8,514 nt of DNA from Thermotogaceae bacterium (GTDB lineage Bacteria; Thermotogota; Thermotogae; Thermotogales; Thermotogaceae), in NCBI GenBank assembly GCA_027038385.1, contig JALVXE010000150.1:1-8514 (forward strand), written 5' to 3'. The notes under the pieces are model-generated. The model did no database searches. It saw only the letters and a list, made by a program, of their open reading frames with translations, and had not been told where the DNA came from. The translations under genes were made by a program, and so were the position numbers. Positions 1 to 5,728 of this stretch are shown here, piece by piece; positions within the stretch are counted from its first letter, which is position 1; every line of letters starts with the position of its first letter.

Positions 1-366
1 GCGTGGTGGAACGACATGCTCCACGAGGTTATCGTACATCTCCCTGTAGACTTCCCACTCGAGATCACTCATCATCCCGAGTTCGTGTTGGGCCTTTGCG
101 AAGAGGAAGTCTCCGTATATGGATCTGTCCATAACATACCTTCCATCCCTTTCAGCCATCTTCATCTGATAGAAGCGTTTGTTCAAAAAATAAACCTGGA
201 GTGTGAAACTCCACCTCTTTCCGTCAAAATAGAAATTTCTCAGAAGGTCTTCCACTCTCTCACCACTTATCTCATAAAATGGGCTCAAACCAAGCTCACT
301 CTGCAAAATCCTTACGAGTGTTGTCTTGCCGACACCGACTATCCCATCGACTATTACCTCGAGCAT
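1..366 (-). CDS. Deoxynucleoside kinase family protein, N-terminal part (3' end off window)
   Basis: Likely phosphorylates a deoxynucleoside (dA, dG or dC) using ATP in the nucleotide salvage pathway; the exact substrate cannot be told from this fragment. The 122 visible residues start with a P-loop, GIVGVGKTT at residues 8-16. Next comes a candidate catalytic Glu at residue 32 in the PFYE segment, then the family-like stretch LQVYFLNKRF at 56-65, and then DRS at 80-82, which matches the (D/E)RS motif of the dCK/dGK/dNK family. The frame is open to base 1, so the lid and C-terminal part (usual family length about 200-220 residues) are missing. The ATG at 366 shares one base with the stop of the upstream gene (TGATG), and an excellent SD, GGAGGTGG, lies 7 nt before it inside that gene. 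Translation is therefore probably coupled to the flagellar operon. A thymidylate kinase is less likely because the DRS and LQxYFL pattern fits deoxynucleoside kinases better. Confidence 0.85.
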   Translation of the reverse strand, partial: MLEVIVDGIVGVGKTTLVRILQSELGLSPFYEISGERVEDLLRNFYFDGKRWSFTLQVYFLNKRFYQMKMAERDGRYVMDRSIYGDFLFAKAQHELGMMSDLEWEVYREMYDNLVEHVVPPR

Positions 367-1064
367 CAACGAACCACCTCCACCATGACTCCTCTCGGTG
401 TTCTTATGGCGACGAGATCCACAACCGCAAACCTCTTTTTCTTATCTTTGGATATCCTCAAAACCAATCTTCCCTTTTCAACCATCATGGCTTCTGCTAT
501 ACCTATGGGGATATCCTTGAAATATCCTAAGAACTCCATCTTCTCCGGTTTCCCACCGTACCTTTTGAGAAGCCTTGCGAGAGCCTCCAAGATCTTGTCT
601 TTCTCCACGAACTTACTTCTTCTGTAAGAGACGTTCCATATGGGCGGAACATCTTTTCCATCCTTCACAGAGGTTTTAAAACGAATCCTCACGCTATTGG
701 TTTCAAGAGTCTTCAGATCAACCTCTCCGGATTTTAAGATCAGATCGCTCTCAAAACTCTCGGAAAGCACCTGCGCCTCTAATTCTCTCAACGGATTCTC
801 AACGCCGGTGAATTCAGAGGAAAAGTTTCCGGTTATAACCTTCAACCCTGATCTTTGAAGCGATCCGGATCTAACCTTGGCACTTCCTGAGAAAGTTTCT
901 CCGTTGACTTTTGGCCTTTCACCCACACTCAAAACTCTGGGAGATCTCACACCTATCTCCATACCGCTAGTAGTCACATCTACACTTATGTCGACGGACC
1001 AGGATTTCACGCCGACGATCTCCATGGACAGAGTCTTGAAGAAATCCTTTACATATTTGAACAT
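366..1064 (-). CDS. Protein of unknown function, 232 aa
   Basis: I do not recognise this protein. It has no signal peptide, no obvious membrane segment, no cysteine and no nucleotide-binding motif. The first 130 or so residues are rich in Val/Ser/Thr/Glu alternations, which suggests a beta-rich fold. Residues about 155-170 (EKDKILEALARLLKRYGG) look like a Lys/Arg-rich helix. The C-terminal part contains basic segments (SKDKKKR) followed by short beta-like stretches. Its ATG overlaps the end of the 157-codon gene by 16 nt and has only a weak SD (an AGGG about 11 nt upstream). A second Met at residue 14 has no better SD, so the first ATG is kept. Its stop overlaps the ATG of the deoxynucleoside kinase gene by one base. 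The tight packing suggests it is co-translated with the 157-codon gene and may act with that product. Coding is supported by the uninterrupted frame, codon use like its neighbours, and both overlaps. Confidence 0.8.
   Translation of the reverse strand: MFKYVKDFFKTLSMEIVGVKSWSVDISVDVTTSGMEIGVRSPRVLSVGERPKVNGETFSGSAKVRSGSLQRSGLKVITGNFSSEFTGVENPLRELEAQVLSESFESDLILKSGEVDLKTLETNSVRIRFKTSVKDGKDVPPIWNVSYRRSKFVEKDKILEALARLLKRYGGKPEKMEFLGYFKDIPIGIAEAMMVEKGRLVLRISKDKKKRFAVVDLVAIRTPRGVMVEVVR
374..381 (-). promoter_or_regulatory. Strong Shine-Dalgarno site for the deoxynucleoside kinase gene
   Basis: On the minus strand this reads GGAGGTGG, 7 nt before the ATG at 366. It is embedded in the last codons of the preceding gene (Val-Glu-Val-Val-Arg-stop). 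It is among the best SD matches in the window and fixes the start of the kinase gene. Confidence 0.75.
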
Positions 1065-1522
1065 ACGTAAACAAGCGCCCTGTGGAGACGCTGAAATGGT
1101 TCCAGGATATCGGAGTGCTCAGCAAAACCTTCCAACTCGTTCAGAACCTCTTCCGAGATCGATCCATTTCCAAATAGTCTGTACTTCATACCGGGAGTGG
1201 ATATCACATACTCTCCCTCTCCTGCTACTGTGTCATCGACCGTCCTCGTTATGTAGAATATCCCTTCACCCGCCTCTATCAACTTCACATCGTCCGTGAG
1301 AAAAACCCCAGGTTTGTTCTCAACATCAGACAGGAGCGATTTCGCAATTATCTCAACGTGAAGATAATCCTCGAGGGATTTCCCATACACTATCCTTTGG
1401 AGCTGTGTCGGCTGAACGGGCTCCGTGTACTTGAACTCGAGAGGTATACCCCTTTCATCAACGACTATCACTCCACCCGTGTGCTTCTCTCCATCGACCT
1501 CGACCGATATGTACCCGATCAA
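1049..1522 (-). CDS. Conserved-looking protein of unknown function, 157 aa, TTG start
   Basis: Function is unknown. The N-terminal third has a distinctive pattern: HTGGVIVVDERGIPLEF at about residues 14-30, then YTEPVQPTQLQRIVYGKSLE at about 32-51, then a segment EIIAKSLL and a VFLTDD segment. From memory, similar 'TGG.LV.d..G.PLEF.yt.PV.Pt..Q.ilYG..Le.yl' proteins occur as hypothetical proteins in other phyla such as planctomycetes; I cannot verify this here. There is no signal peptide or membrane helix; a single Cys lies near the C-terminus. The start is TTG at 1522, which overlaps the stop of the 103-codon gene by 4 nt (TTGA). The SD is weak (GTGAG), so initiation probably relies on coupling to the upstream gene. 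A GTG 17 codons in is a poorer choice because it would cut off the GG of the conserved-looking block. The 3' end overlaps the next gene by 16 nt. Confidence 0.8.
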   Translation of the reverse strand: MIGYISVEVDGEKHTGGVIVVDERGIPLEFKYTEPVQPTQLQRIVYGKSLEDYLHVEIIAKSLLSDVENKPGVFLTDDVKLIEAGEGIFYITRTVDDTVAGEGEYVISTPGMKYRLFGNGSISEEVLNELEGFAEHSDILEPFQRLHRALVYVCSNM

Positions 1523-1830
1523 AGTCTCACGTCCAATATGAGACCTCTTTTCTCGTCTCTGAGAAACCTCCTAGCCTTTTCGTAACTCCTTCCCCTTCTC
1601 CCACTAGGAGAGTAAAATCCCCTGTTCTCACCTTCAAGAGAGTTTTGAACGTTCTTTTCCTCAGGTGCGTTCGTACGAACGACTATGTTTCGCTCATGTT
1701 CAAATCGTTGAACCTCCGTCATCTGTCCTGTGTGCTGAGCAACCAATGGAGCGTTCTGAACTTGGTTGATACTCTGAGAGGCATCAACAGCTCTCACAAC
1801 GAACGCCTGAACATCGACGGGGTTGACCAT
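1519..1830 (-). CDS. Small protein of unknown function directly downstream of sigma-28, 103 aa
   Basis: I cannot name this gene. It starts NPVDVQAFVVRAVDASQ, is rich in Gln/Asn/Val in the first half (QSINQVQNAPLVAQHTGQ), and has a charged middle (FEHERNIVVRT). It ends in a strongly basic tail (SGRRGRSYEKARRFLRDEKR) that closes with GLILDVRL. It has no membrane segment and is probably partly disordered. The ATG at 1830 follows the sigma-factor TAA with no spacer, and a good SD, GAGGGGATGA, lies 5 nt upstream within the sigma gene. From memory, other flagellar clusters, especially in Firmicutes, carry a similar-size Gln-rich protein after fliA/whiG that ends in a 'G..(I/L)D(I/V)' motif, so this may be a divergent member. 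An anti-sigma FlgM role is a positional possibility only; I see no clear FlgM motif. The frame is open, packed against both neighbours and has an SD, so coding is likely. Confidence 0.75.
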   Translation of the reverse strand: MVNPVDVQAFVVRAVDASQSINQVQNAPLVAQHTGQMTEVQRFEHERNIVVRTNAPEEKNVQNSLEGENRGFYSPSGRRGRSYEKARRFLRDEKRGLILDVRL

Positions 1831-2517
1831 TTAAATCATCCCCTCGAGTTGCTTCCTTATCTTAGCCAAAGAAACGGATATTATCTGAGAAACCCTTGAT
1901 TCACTCACCCCCAAAACCTCCCCGATCTCTTTCAGAGATAAATCTCTCTCGAACCTCAGAGAAAGAACGAGCTTTTCTCTATCCTTCAAGTTATTTATCG
2001 CCTTTTTCACGGCTTCTATTAGCTCTTCCTTCATTATCTCTTCCTCTACATTGGAATCAGAAGGAACAGATTCAAGGTGCGTTTCATCCGTGTCAAACAT
2101 GTAAGAATCTAGCATGAGAACTTGTTTTCTAACCATCTCATTTTTCACCGATCTGACAGTCTTCACGTCGAGTCCCGTTCTTTTCGATATCTCCTCATCC
2201 GTTATTTCCAAACCTTCACTCTCTATCTCCACCATAGCCTCTTCTACGTCCTTGATGTGCCTTCTGAGGTTTCTCGGAAGCCAATCCAGTTTTCTCAAGT
2301 AGTCGAGCATTGCTCCCTTTATCCTTATCATAACGTAGTTGTGAAGAGCTCCCTTTTTCGGATTGTACCTCTCAAGAGAAGAAAGGAGGGCTAAAACACC
2401 CTCCTGAATCAAATCATCGACTTCTACACTCGGTGGAAGACCCTGCTTCAAATCAAGGGCGATCTTCTTTATGACCGGAAGATACTCCTTCACTACTTTT
2501 TCCTTGTCTATGTACAT
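1831..2517 (-). CDS. fliA: RNA polymerase sigma factor, sigma-28 (FliA/SigD/WhiG) type
   Basis: Alternative sigma factor that directs RNA polymerase to late flagellar and chemotaxis promoters. The 228 residues match the usual FliA length. Region 2 is at about residues 10-85: DDLIQEGVLALLSSLERYNP (34-53) for core binding, then RIKGAMLDYLRKLDWLPR (65-82), the diagnostic region 2.3/2.4 block of this subfamily. Region 3 follows at about 83-135, including ITDEEISKRTG. Region 4 is at about 175-228, with LKDREKLVLSLRFERDLSLKE then a helix-turn-helix, IGEVLGVSESRVSQI (198-212), for -35 recognition. Region 2 reads GALHNYVMIRIKG where the family usually has an F.TYA..RI.G form, a mild divergence. The ATG at 2517 is 3 nt after the cheD stop and has an ideal SD, AAAGGAGA, 8 nt upstream. 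No recognisable anti-sigma gene (flgM) is in the window. I am sure of the family; sporulation-type WhiG targets are unlikely given the flagellar context. Confidence 0.96.
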   Translation of the reverse strand: MYIDKEKVVKEYLPVIKKIALDLKQGLPPSVEVDDLIQEGVLALLSSLERYNPKKGALHNYVMIRIKGAMLDYLRKLDWLPRNLRRHIKDVEEAMVEIESEGLEITDEEISKRTGLDVKTVRSVKNEMVRKQVLMLDSYMFDTDETHLESVPSDSNVEEEIMKEELIEAVKKAINNLKDREKLVLSLRFERDLSLKEIGEVLGVSESRVSQIISVSLAKIRKQLEGMI

Positions 2518-2520
2518 GAC

Positions 2521-3003
2521 TCATATCTCCTTTACCTCTACTTTCTCCCCACCACCGACTTTCCTTATGAGCAACTTTCCGGTTTCAAGATCGTACTCTA
2601 TGCTCCTCGCCCTGTTTCCACCCGTATCCTCTGCAACGAGTCTGACACCAAACTGCCGCAACCATTTCTTAACTGCTTGAACGTTCCTCTGGCCGACGTT
2701 CATACCCTTTCCGCCAAACATAGAAGCTCCTCCGGCTATCTTGGCTTCAAGTCTGACCGTGCTTCCACCCTTTTTCTTTATCTCATCTATCAAAACCTTT
2801 ACTCCGGTATCAGCAAACTTTCCAGGCATGTTAACGGCTTTTCCACCACTGTCTGGAAGCATCACATGGACCATTCCCCCTACTTTGGAGGATGGGTCCC
2901 TTATACACACCCCCACACACGATCCCAAACCCAAAGTGACTATAACGGCGGGAGGTTTTTCGGCAGCGTACTCACCTATACCGATTATTACTTTCTTTTT
3001 CAT
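2521..3003 (-). CDS. cheD: Chemoreceptor glutamine deamidase CheD
   Basis: CheD hydrolyses side-chain amides of specific glutamines on chemoreceptors to glutamate, and it binds CheC, stimulating CheC phosphatase activity in an adaptation feedback. It is cytoplasmic and 160 residues long (T. maritima 157). The active-site triad is present: Thr23 and Cys29 in VTLGLGSCV, and His46 in MVHVMLPDSGG. These correspond to T21, C27 and H44 of T. maritima CheD. The AKIAGGASMF block (about 88-97), the MNVGQRN block and AEDTGGNRAR (about 124-133) are typical. The C-terminus (RKVGGGE...KEI) closely matches the T. maritima protein as I remember it. The ATG lies one base after the cheC stop, so the two are probably translationally coupled, which suits a pair of interacting proteins. 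Nothing key is missing. Confidence 0.97.
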   Translation of the reverse strand: MKKKVIIGIGEYAAEKPPAVIVTLGLGSCVGVCIRDPSSKVGGMVHVMLPDSGGKAVNMPGKFADTGVKVLIDEIKKKGGSTVRLEAKIAGGASMFGGKGMNVGQRNVQAVKKWLRQFGVRLVAEDTGGNRARSIEYDLETGKLLIRKVGGGEKVEVKEI

Positions 3004-3004
3004 C

Positions 3005-3625
3005 TCACATCAACCCCATGCTCTGGAATATCTTCTCTAACCCCTCACCTTTGGGTATCATGAATATATAACCCGTAACTTTGACATCCTGGATGTCAAG
3101 CAGGGTTTCTATGAATATTATTTTATCCTCGGTGTAGGCGACTTCAAGTGAAACTTCTGATATTATCGCGCTTATCATATCCACACTGACTTCCGGAGGA
3201 AGTGGGTCAAGATACAAGCCTGTGAAGTTAGCAAGGGCGGTTATGTAGGAACCACATATGATATTTCCGACTTCTTTCAGTGCGGAGACCGACATCTCGT
3301 CCAGTTGTGTGAGATCCCCTACTTCCATGCCGAACAAGAGTAGCTTCAAGAGTTGTTTCGCCCCAGCTGCATCGAATATCAACAAAGTCTCTAGTTCTGC
3401 ATCCCCTTTGACGTTCATCTCTATCCCCACGACCAATTCCTCGGGGTTCGGCAATATGAACGGAACCTTAGATATCGGAACTATCTTCACATCAGGAACA
3501 TCTATCTCCACTTTTCTGTCTATCATCACAGACAGAGCGGTTGCGGCGTTCCCTGCGCCAACGTTTCCTATCTCCTTCAGGAAATCAAGGTGCCTATCAT
3601 CCATCTTGTCGTAAACTGAACCCAT
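3005..3625 (-). CDS. cheC: CheY-P phosphatase CheC
   Basis: CheC dephosphorylates CheY-P and forms a complex with CheD, as in T. maritima and Bacillus subtilis. Two copies of the phosphatase signature (D/S)xxxExxN are visible. From the chosen start, the first is DFLKEIGN with Glu18/Asn21, and the second is SALKEVGN with Glu118/Asn121, each followed about 22 residues later by a Pro. They match E13/N16 and the second site of T. maritima CheC (205 aa); this protein is 206 aa. The frame opens further to a GTG at 3634 and an ATG at 3631. I prefer ATG 3625 because GGGGTGAT sits 4 nt before it, while the earlier starts have no well-placed SD. The upstream PilZ gene ends at 3637, so the spacing is short. 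The C-terminal half retains the central IDMISAI-like segment and the IFIETLL strand of the family. No frameshift or missing active residue is seen. Confidence 0.95.
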   Translation of the reverse strand: MGSVYDKMDDRHLDFLKEIGNVGAGNAATALSVMIDRKVEIDVPDVKIVPISKVPFILPNPEELVVGIEMNVKGDAELETLLIFDAAGAKQLLKLLLFGMEVGDLTQLDEMSVSALKEVGNIICGSYITALANFTGLYLDPLPPEVSVDMISAIISEVSLEVAYTEDKIIFIETLLDIQDVKVTGYIFMIPKGEGLEKIFQSMGLM

Positions 3626-3629
3626 TTTC

Positions 3630-3637
3630 ATCACCCC
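3630..3637 (-). promoter_or_regulatory. Shine-Dalgarno site that decides the cheC start
   Basis: It reads GGGGTGAT on the minus strand and overlaps the last base of the preceding TAG stop. Its 4-nt spacer (GAAA) leads to ATG 3625. The upstream in-frame GTG (3634) and ATG (3631) lie within the site itself, so they are unlikely to be the start. Confidence 0.6.
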
Positions 3638-4326
3638 TATATGAGTATTCCCTTTTTACGGTATTCTATCTCTTTTTCCATCACAAACCTAACGAGTTTT
3701 TTCTCTAGGCTGAGGTTAACGTCCAAAAATTCTATACCATACAACCTGAAGATCTGTCCATCTACCTCTCTCGTCCCACCTTCCCTTCTCACGATGGCAG
3801 GCAGATCCACCAACTCCAAATCGGGTTTCAACTTAACTGTTATGAATATCTTCTCATCGACTTTCAACTGCTCTCTTATCATTATCAGCATTCCACCAGC
3901 GCTGAAATCCACGGAGAAGAACGTGTAGTAATCCTTCTCTCCATCCTTTCTGTATCTTCCAACGATCTTCAGAGGAATCCTGTTGAACCGCCTCCTCTGA
4001 ACCCTTCTCACCTTTTCTGGTATGGTTATTATGGTCGATGGGAAACCATCTTCTTTAGATTTTCCGCTCCAGAGGACCGTTCCCTGAAAGACATACAGAG
4101 AACCTTTATCAATGACTTTCACATAAGCCCTCGTCCCTTTTGGAAGCGGAACGAGCCTCCCTTTGAAAGAGGGCATCGCTATCCTCATTCTCTTGCTCGA
4201 CACAGAATAGTCGTACACCTGGCTCTTGTACTCCCCTTCAAGATCTTCCGGATAGCTTATGTCCAGAATCACCGGCATTCCCGGTTTAACAACACTTTCA
4301 AACTTGTACAACTCAGATATGGGCAT
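3637..4326 (-). CDS. PilZ-domain protein, YcgR-type flagellar brake candidate
   Basis: Predicted cyclic-di-GMP receptor that could slow or bias the flagellar motor, as YcgR does in enterobacteria. It is 229 residues in two parts: an N-terminal YcgR-like beta domain (about 1-105), then a PilZ domain (about 108-225). Both c-di-GMP motifs are intact: RxxxR within RRRFNR (Arg112/Arg116), and DFSAGG (Asp140, Ser142, Gly145), matching (D/N)xSxxG. It has no signal peptide or membrane helix, so it is cytoplasmic. The start ATG is one base after the stop of the other PilZ gene, with a near-perfect SD (AGGAGG, 7 nt spacer) inside that gene's 3' end. Its position between flhG and cheC supports a motility role. 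The motor target is inferred; binding of c-di-GMP is well supported by the motifs. Confidence 0.88.
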   Translation of the reverse strand: MPISELYKFESVVKPGMPVILDISYPEDLEGEYKSQVYDYSVSSKRMRIAMPSFKGRLVPLPKGTRAYVKVIDKGSLYVFQGTVLWSGKSKEDGFPSTIITIPEKVRRVQRRRFNRIPLKIVGRYRKDGEKDYYTFFSVDFSAGGMLIMIREQLKVDEKIFITVKLKPDLELVDLPAIVRREGGTREVDGQIFRLYGIEFLDVNLSLEKKLVRFVMEKEIEYRKKGILI

Positions 4327-4327
4327 C

Positions 4328-4891
4328 TCATAACCTCCTCAAAGCCCTGACGTAAGAAGATATATGATGGCCAACGAGATCTTCCCACCAACCAGGTGGA
4401 TCGTCTATGAGGATTCCTATACTTCTGAGATCCACCTCTTCCCTCTTTTCCCATCTCACTTTACCGGTGAGCTCGTTGCCGCCTATGTTTAGCTTGACTT
4501 CATCTCCGATGTCTATACTTCCCAAAGTCAGCACTCTCGTCCCATGATAAGAGAGATCGAGAATAGTGCCTTCGAAATTCCCCAACCTGCATTTTAACAC
4601 AGTTGGAACTCTCTTCTCCTTTCGTTTTTCCGTTATCTTGACCTTTCCAGTCGGCACTAAAACATAGACCCCAGAAGCCCCGCTGCTCACCTTACACGGA
4701 AAAGTGAAAATCCACCCTCCGAAGGAAAGTCTCAGGAGTACCTCTTCTCCTTCTTTCAACTCTTCTTCTGTCTCTATCAGGAAATTCTTGTCTTCCATAC
4801 CGTTGTAAACGCTTCTAAGCACCTCTCCGTTTTTTATCACCTCTATGTACATACCCATGAGCTTATCTTTGAGAAGGTCCACAAGCTTCAA
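4328..4891 (-). CDS. Second PilZ-domain protein, YcgR-like, TTG start
   Basis: A second predicted c-di-GMP receptor, 187 residues. The N-terminal 80 or so residues form a short YcgR-N-like beta domain, with strands such as YIEVIKNGEVL and VYVLVPTGKV. The PilZ domain begins around residue 85. The RxxxR motif is Arg90/Arg94 in EKRKEKRVP, and the second motif DLSYHG gives Asp112, Ser114 and Gly117, so both are intact. Beyond these motifs the sequence differs strongly from the downstream PilZ protein, so this is not a recent duplication. It ends in a Trp-containing segment (PPGWWEDLVGHH) and a basic tail. The start is TTG at 4891, supported by GAGGTGG with a 4-nt spacer; the flhG stop is 9 nt upstream. 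It probably acts in the same c-di-GMP control of motility. Whether it binds the motor, export apparatus or another target is unknown. Confidence 0.85.
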   Translation of the reverse strand: MKLVDLLKDKLMGMYIEVIKNGEVLRSVYNGMEDKNFLIETEEELKEGEEVLLRLSFGGWIFTFPCKVSSGASGVYVLVPTGKVKITEKRKEKRVPTVLKCRLGNFEGTILDLSYHGTRVLTLGSIDIGDEVKLNIGGNELTGKVRWEKREEVDLRSIGILIDDPPGWWEDLVGHHISSYVRALRRL

Positions 4892-4895
4892 AATA

Positions 4896-4902
4896 CCACC
4901 TC
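4896..4902 (-). promoter_or_regulatory. Shine-Dalgarno site supporting a TTG start
   Basis: It reads GAGGTGG on the minus strand with a 4-nt spacer (TATT) before the TTG at 4891. It overlaps the last bases of flhG. No ATG or GTG lies in frame at this position, so the TTG is the most plausible start of the PilZ gene. Confidence 0.6.
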
Positions 4903-5728
4903 ACCCTATCCCAAGAAACGCCTTTATCTTGTCGAAGAACGAGGCTTTCTTCTTGCCCTTCTCCCTGAGAATCATGTTGGTTATCCTGTAAACGGCAAGG
5001 GATGGCTGAGCTGTCCTTTTGTAGAGCACAAAGGGTTTTTGTTGAATGACGCTTCTTTTCACGATACTGTCGTACTTCATCACGTGCGTAGCAGTTATCG
5101 AAACGCCTATGAATCTCTCTATAACCCCAACGAGTTTGTCTATGGTTCTTCTTCCCTCTTTTAAATCTTTCACCATGTTCATGACGAGATGGAGCTCCTT
5201 TGGATCTACCCCTTTAACGGCCATAACCTTTATGAACGTGTAGGTGTTTATCAGAGAAGTCGGCTCAGGCGTGCTTACGACTACTAGGAAATCCGAAGCC
5301 TCGTAGAAATTCTCCAAACTTTCGTTGTACCCTGGAGGAAAGTCTAGTATTATGTAATCGTATCTTCTCGTAACGTTTATGAAATCCCTGTAAAGCTGGG
5401 ATTTATCTCCAACGTTGAAATAAACGAGATCTTCGACATCGAGACCACTTGAAAGGATATCTATCCCGTATTCAGAATGTGTCAAGATATCGTCCAGGGA
5501 AGAGCTCTTTCTAAAGTAATCCTTCAGAGTCTTTTTCACAGTGGAACCCAGCAGTATCTCAACGCTTCCAAAACCTATGTCAGCATCGAAGAGAAGGACC
5601 TTTCTGTTCCTCTCGCTCAAGGATATCGCCAAGTTAACCGACAAGAGGGATTTACCTACTCCACCTTTTCCACTGACGATGTTTATTATCTTAGGTTCCT
5701 TTATGAGTCCACTCGCCTGATCAGACAT
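4901..5728 (-). CDS. flhG: Flagellar number regulator FlhG (MinD-like ATPase, YlxH)
   Basis: FlhG is a ParA/MinD-family ATPase that, with FlhF, controls flagellar number and placement and can stimulate the FlhF GTPase. It is 275 residues from the chosen start. The deviant Walker A, SGKGGVGKS, is at residues 19-27 with signature Lys21 and catalytic Lys26. FDADIGFG at about 47-54 is the Walker A' segment, and YIILDFPPG at about 124-132 is Walker B. The C-terminus, KASFFDKIKAFLGIG, looks like an amphipathic membrane-targeting helix as in MinD. The N-terminus MSDQASGLI resembles the DQAxxLR motif that activates FlhF in Bacillus, but the Arg is Ile here. I choose ATG 5728 over ATG 5743 because GGGGTG lies 7 nt before 5728 and nothing suitable precedes 5743. 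This gives an 8-nt overlap with flhF. Confidence 0.93.
   Translation of the reverse strand: MSDQASGLIKEPKIINIVSGKGGVGKSLLSVNLAISLSERNRKVLLFDADIGFGSVEILLGSTVKKTLKDYFRKSSSLDDILTHSEYGIDILSSGLDVEDLVYFNVGDKSQLYRDFINVTRRYDYIILDFPPGYNESLENFYEASDFLVVVSTPEPTSLINTYTFIKVMAVKGVDPKELHLVMNMVKDLKEGRRTIDKLVGVIERFIGVSITATHVMKYDSIVKRSVIQQKPFVLYKRTAQPSLAVYRITNMILREKGKKKASFFDKIKAFLGIG

Noticed and set aside
16..627. Plus-strand open frame of about 203 codons
   Set aside because: It lies opposite the kinase P-loop and DRS motifs and the end of the 232-codon gene; it is a shadow of those frames.
877..1299. Plus-strand open frame of about 140 codons across the 232/157 gene junction
   Set aside because: Its translation is low-complexity Ser/Leu/Pro with no SD in context, while the minus-strand frames are linked to neighbours by overlaps and SD sites.
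1519..1830. 103-codon gene as the anti-sigma factor FlgM
   Set aside because: Position and size would fit, but I could not see a convincing FlgM C-terminal helix pattern, so no symbol is given.
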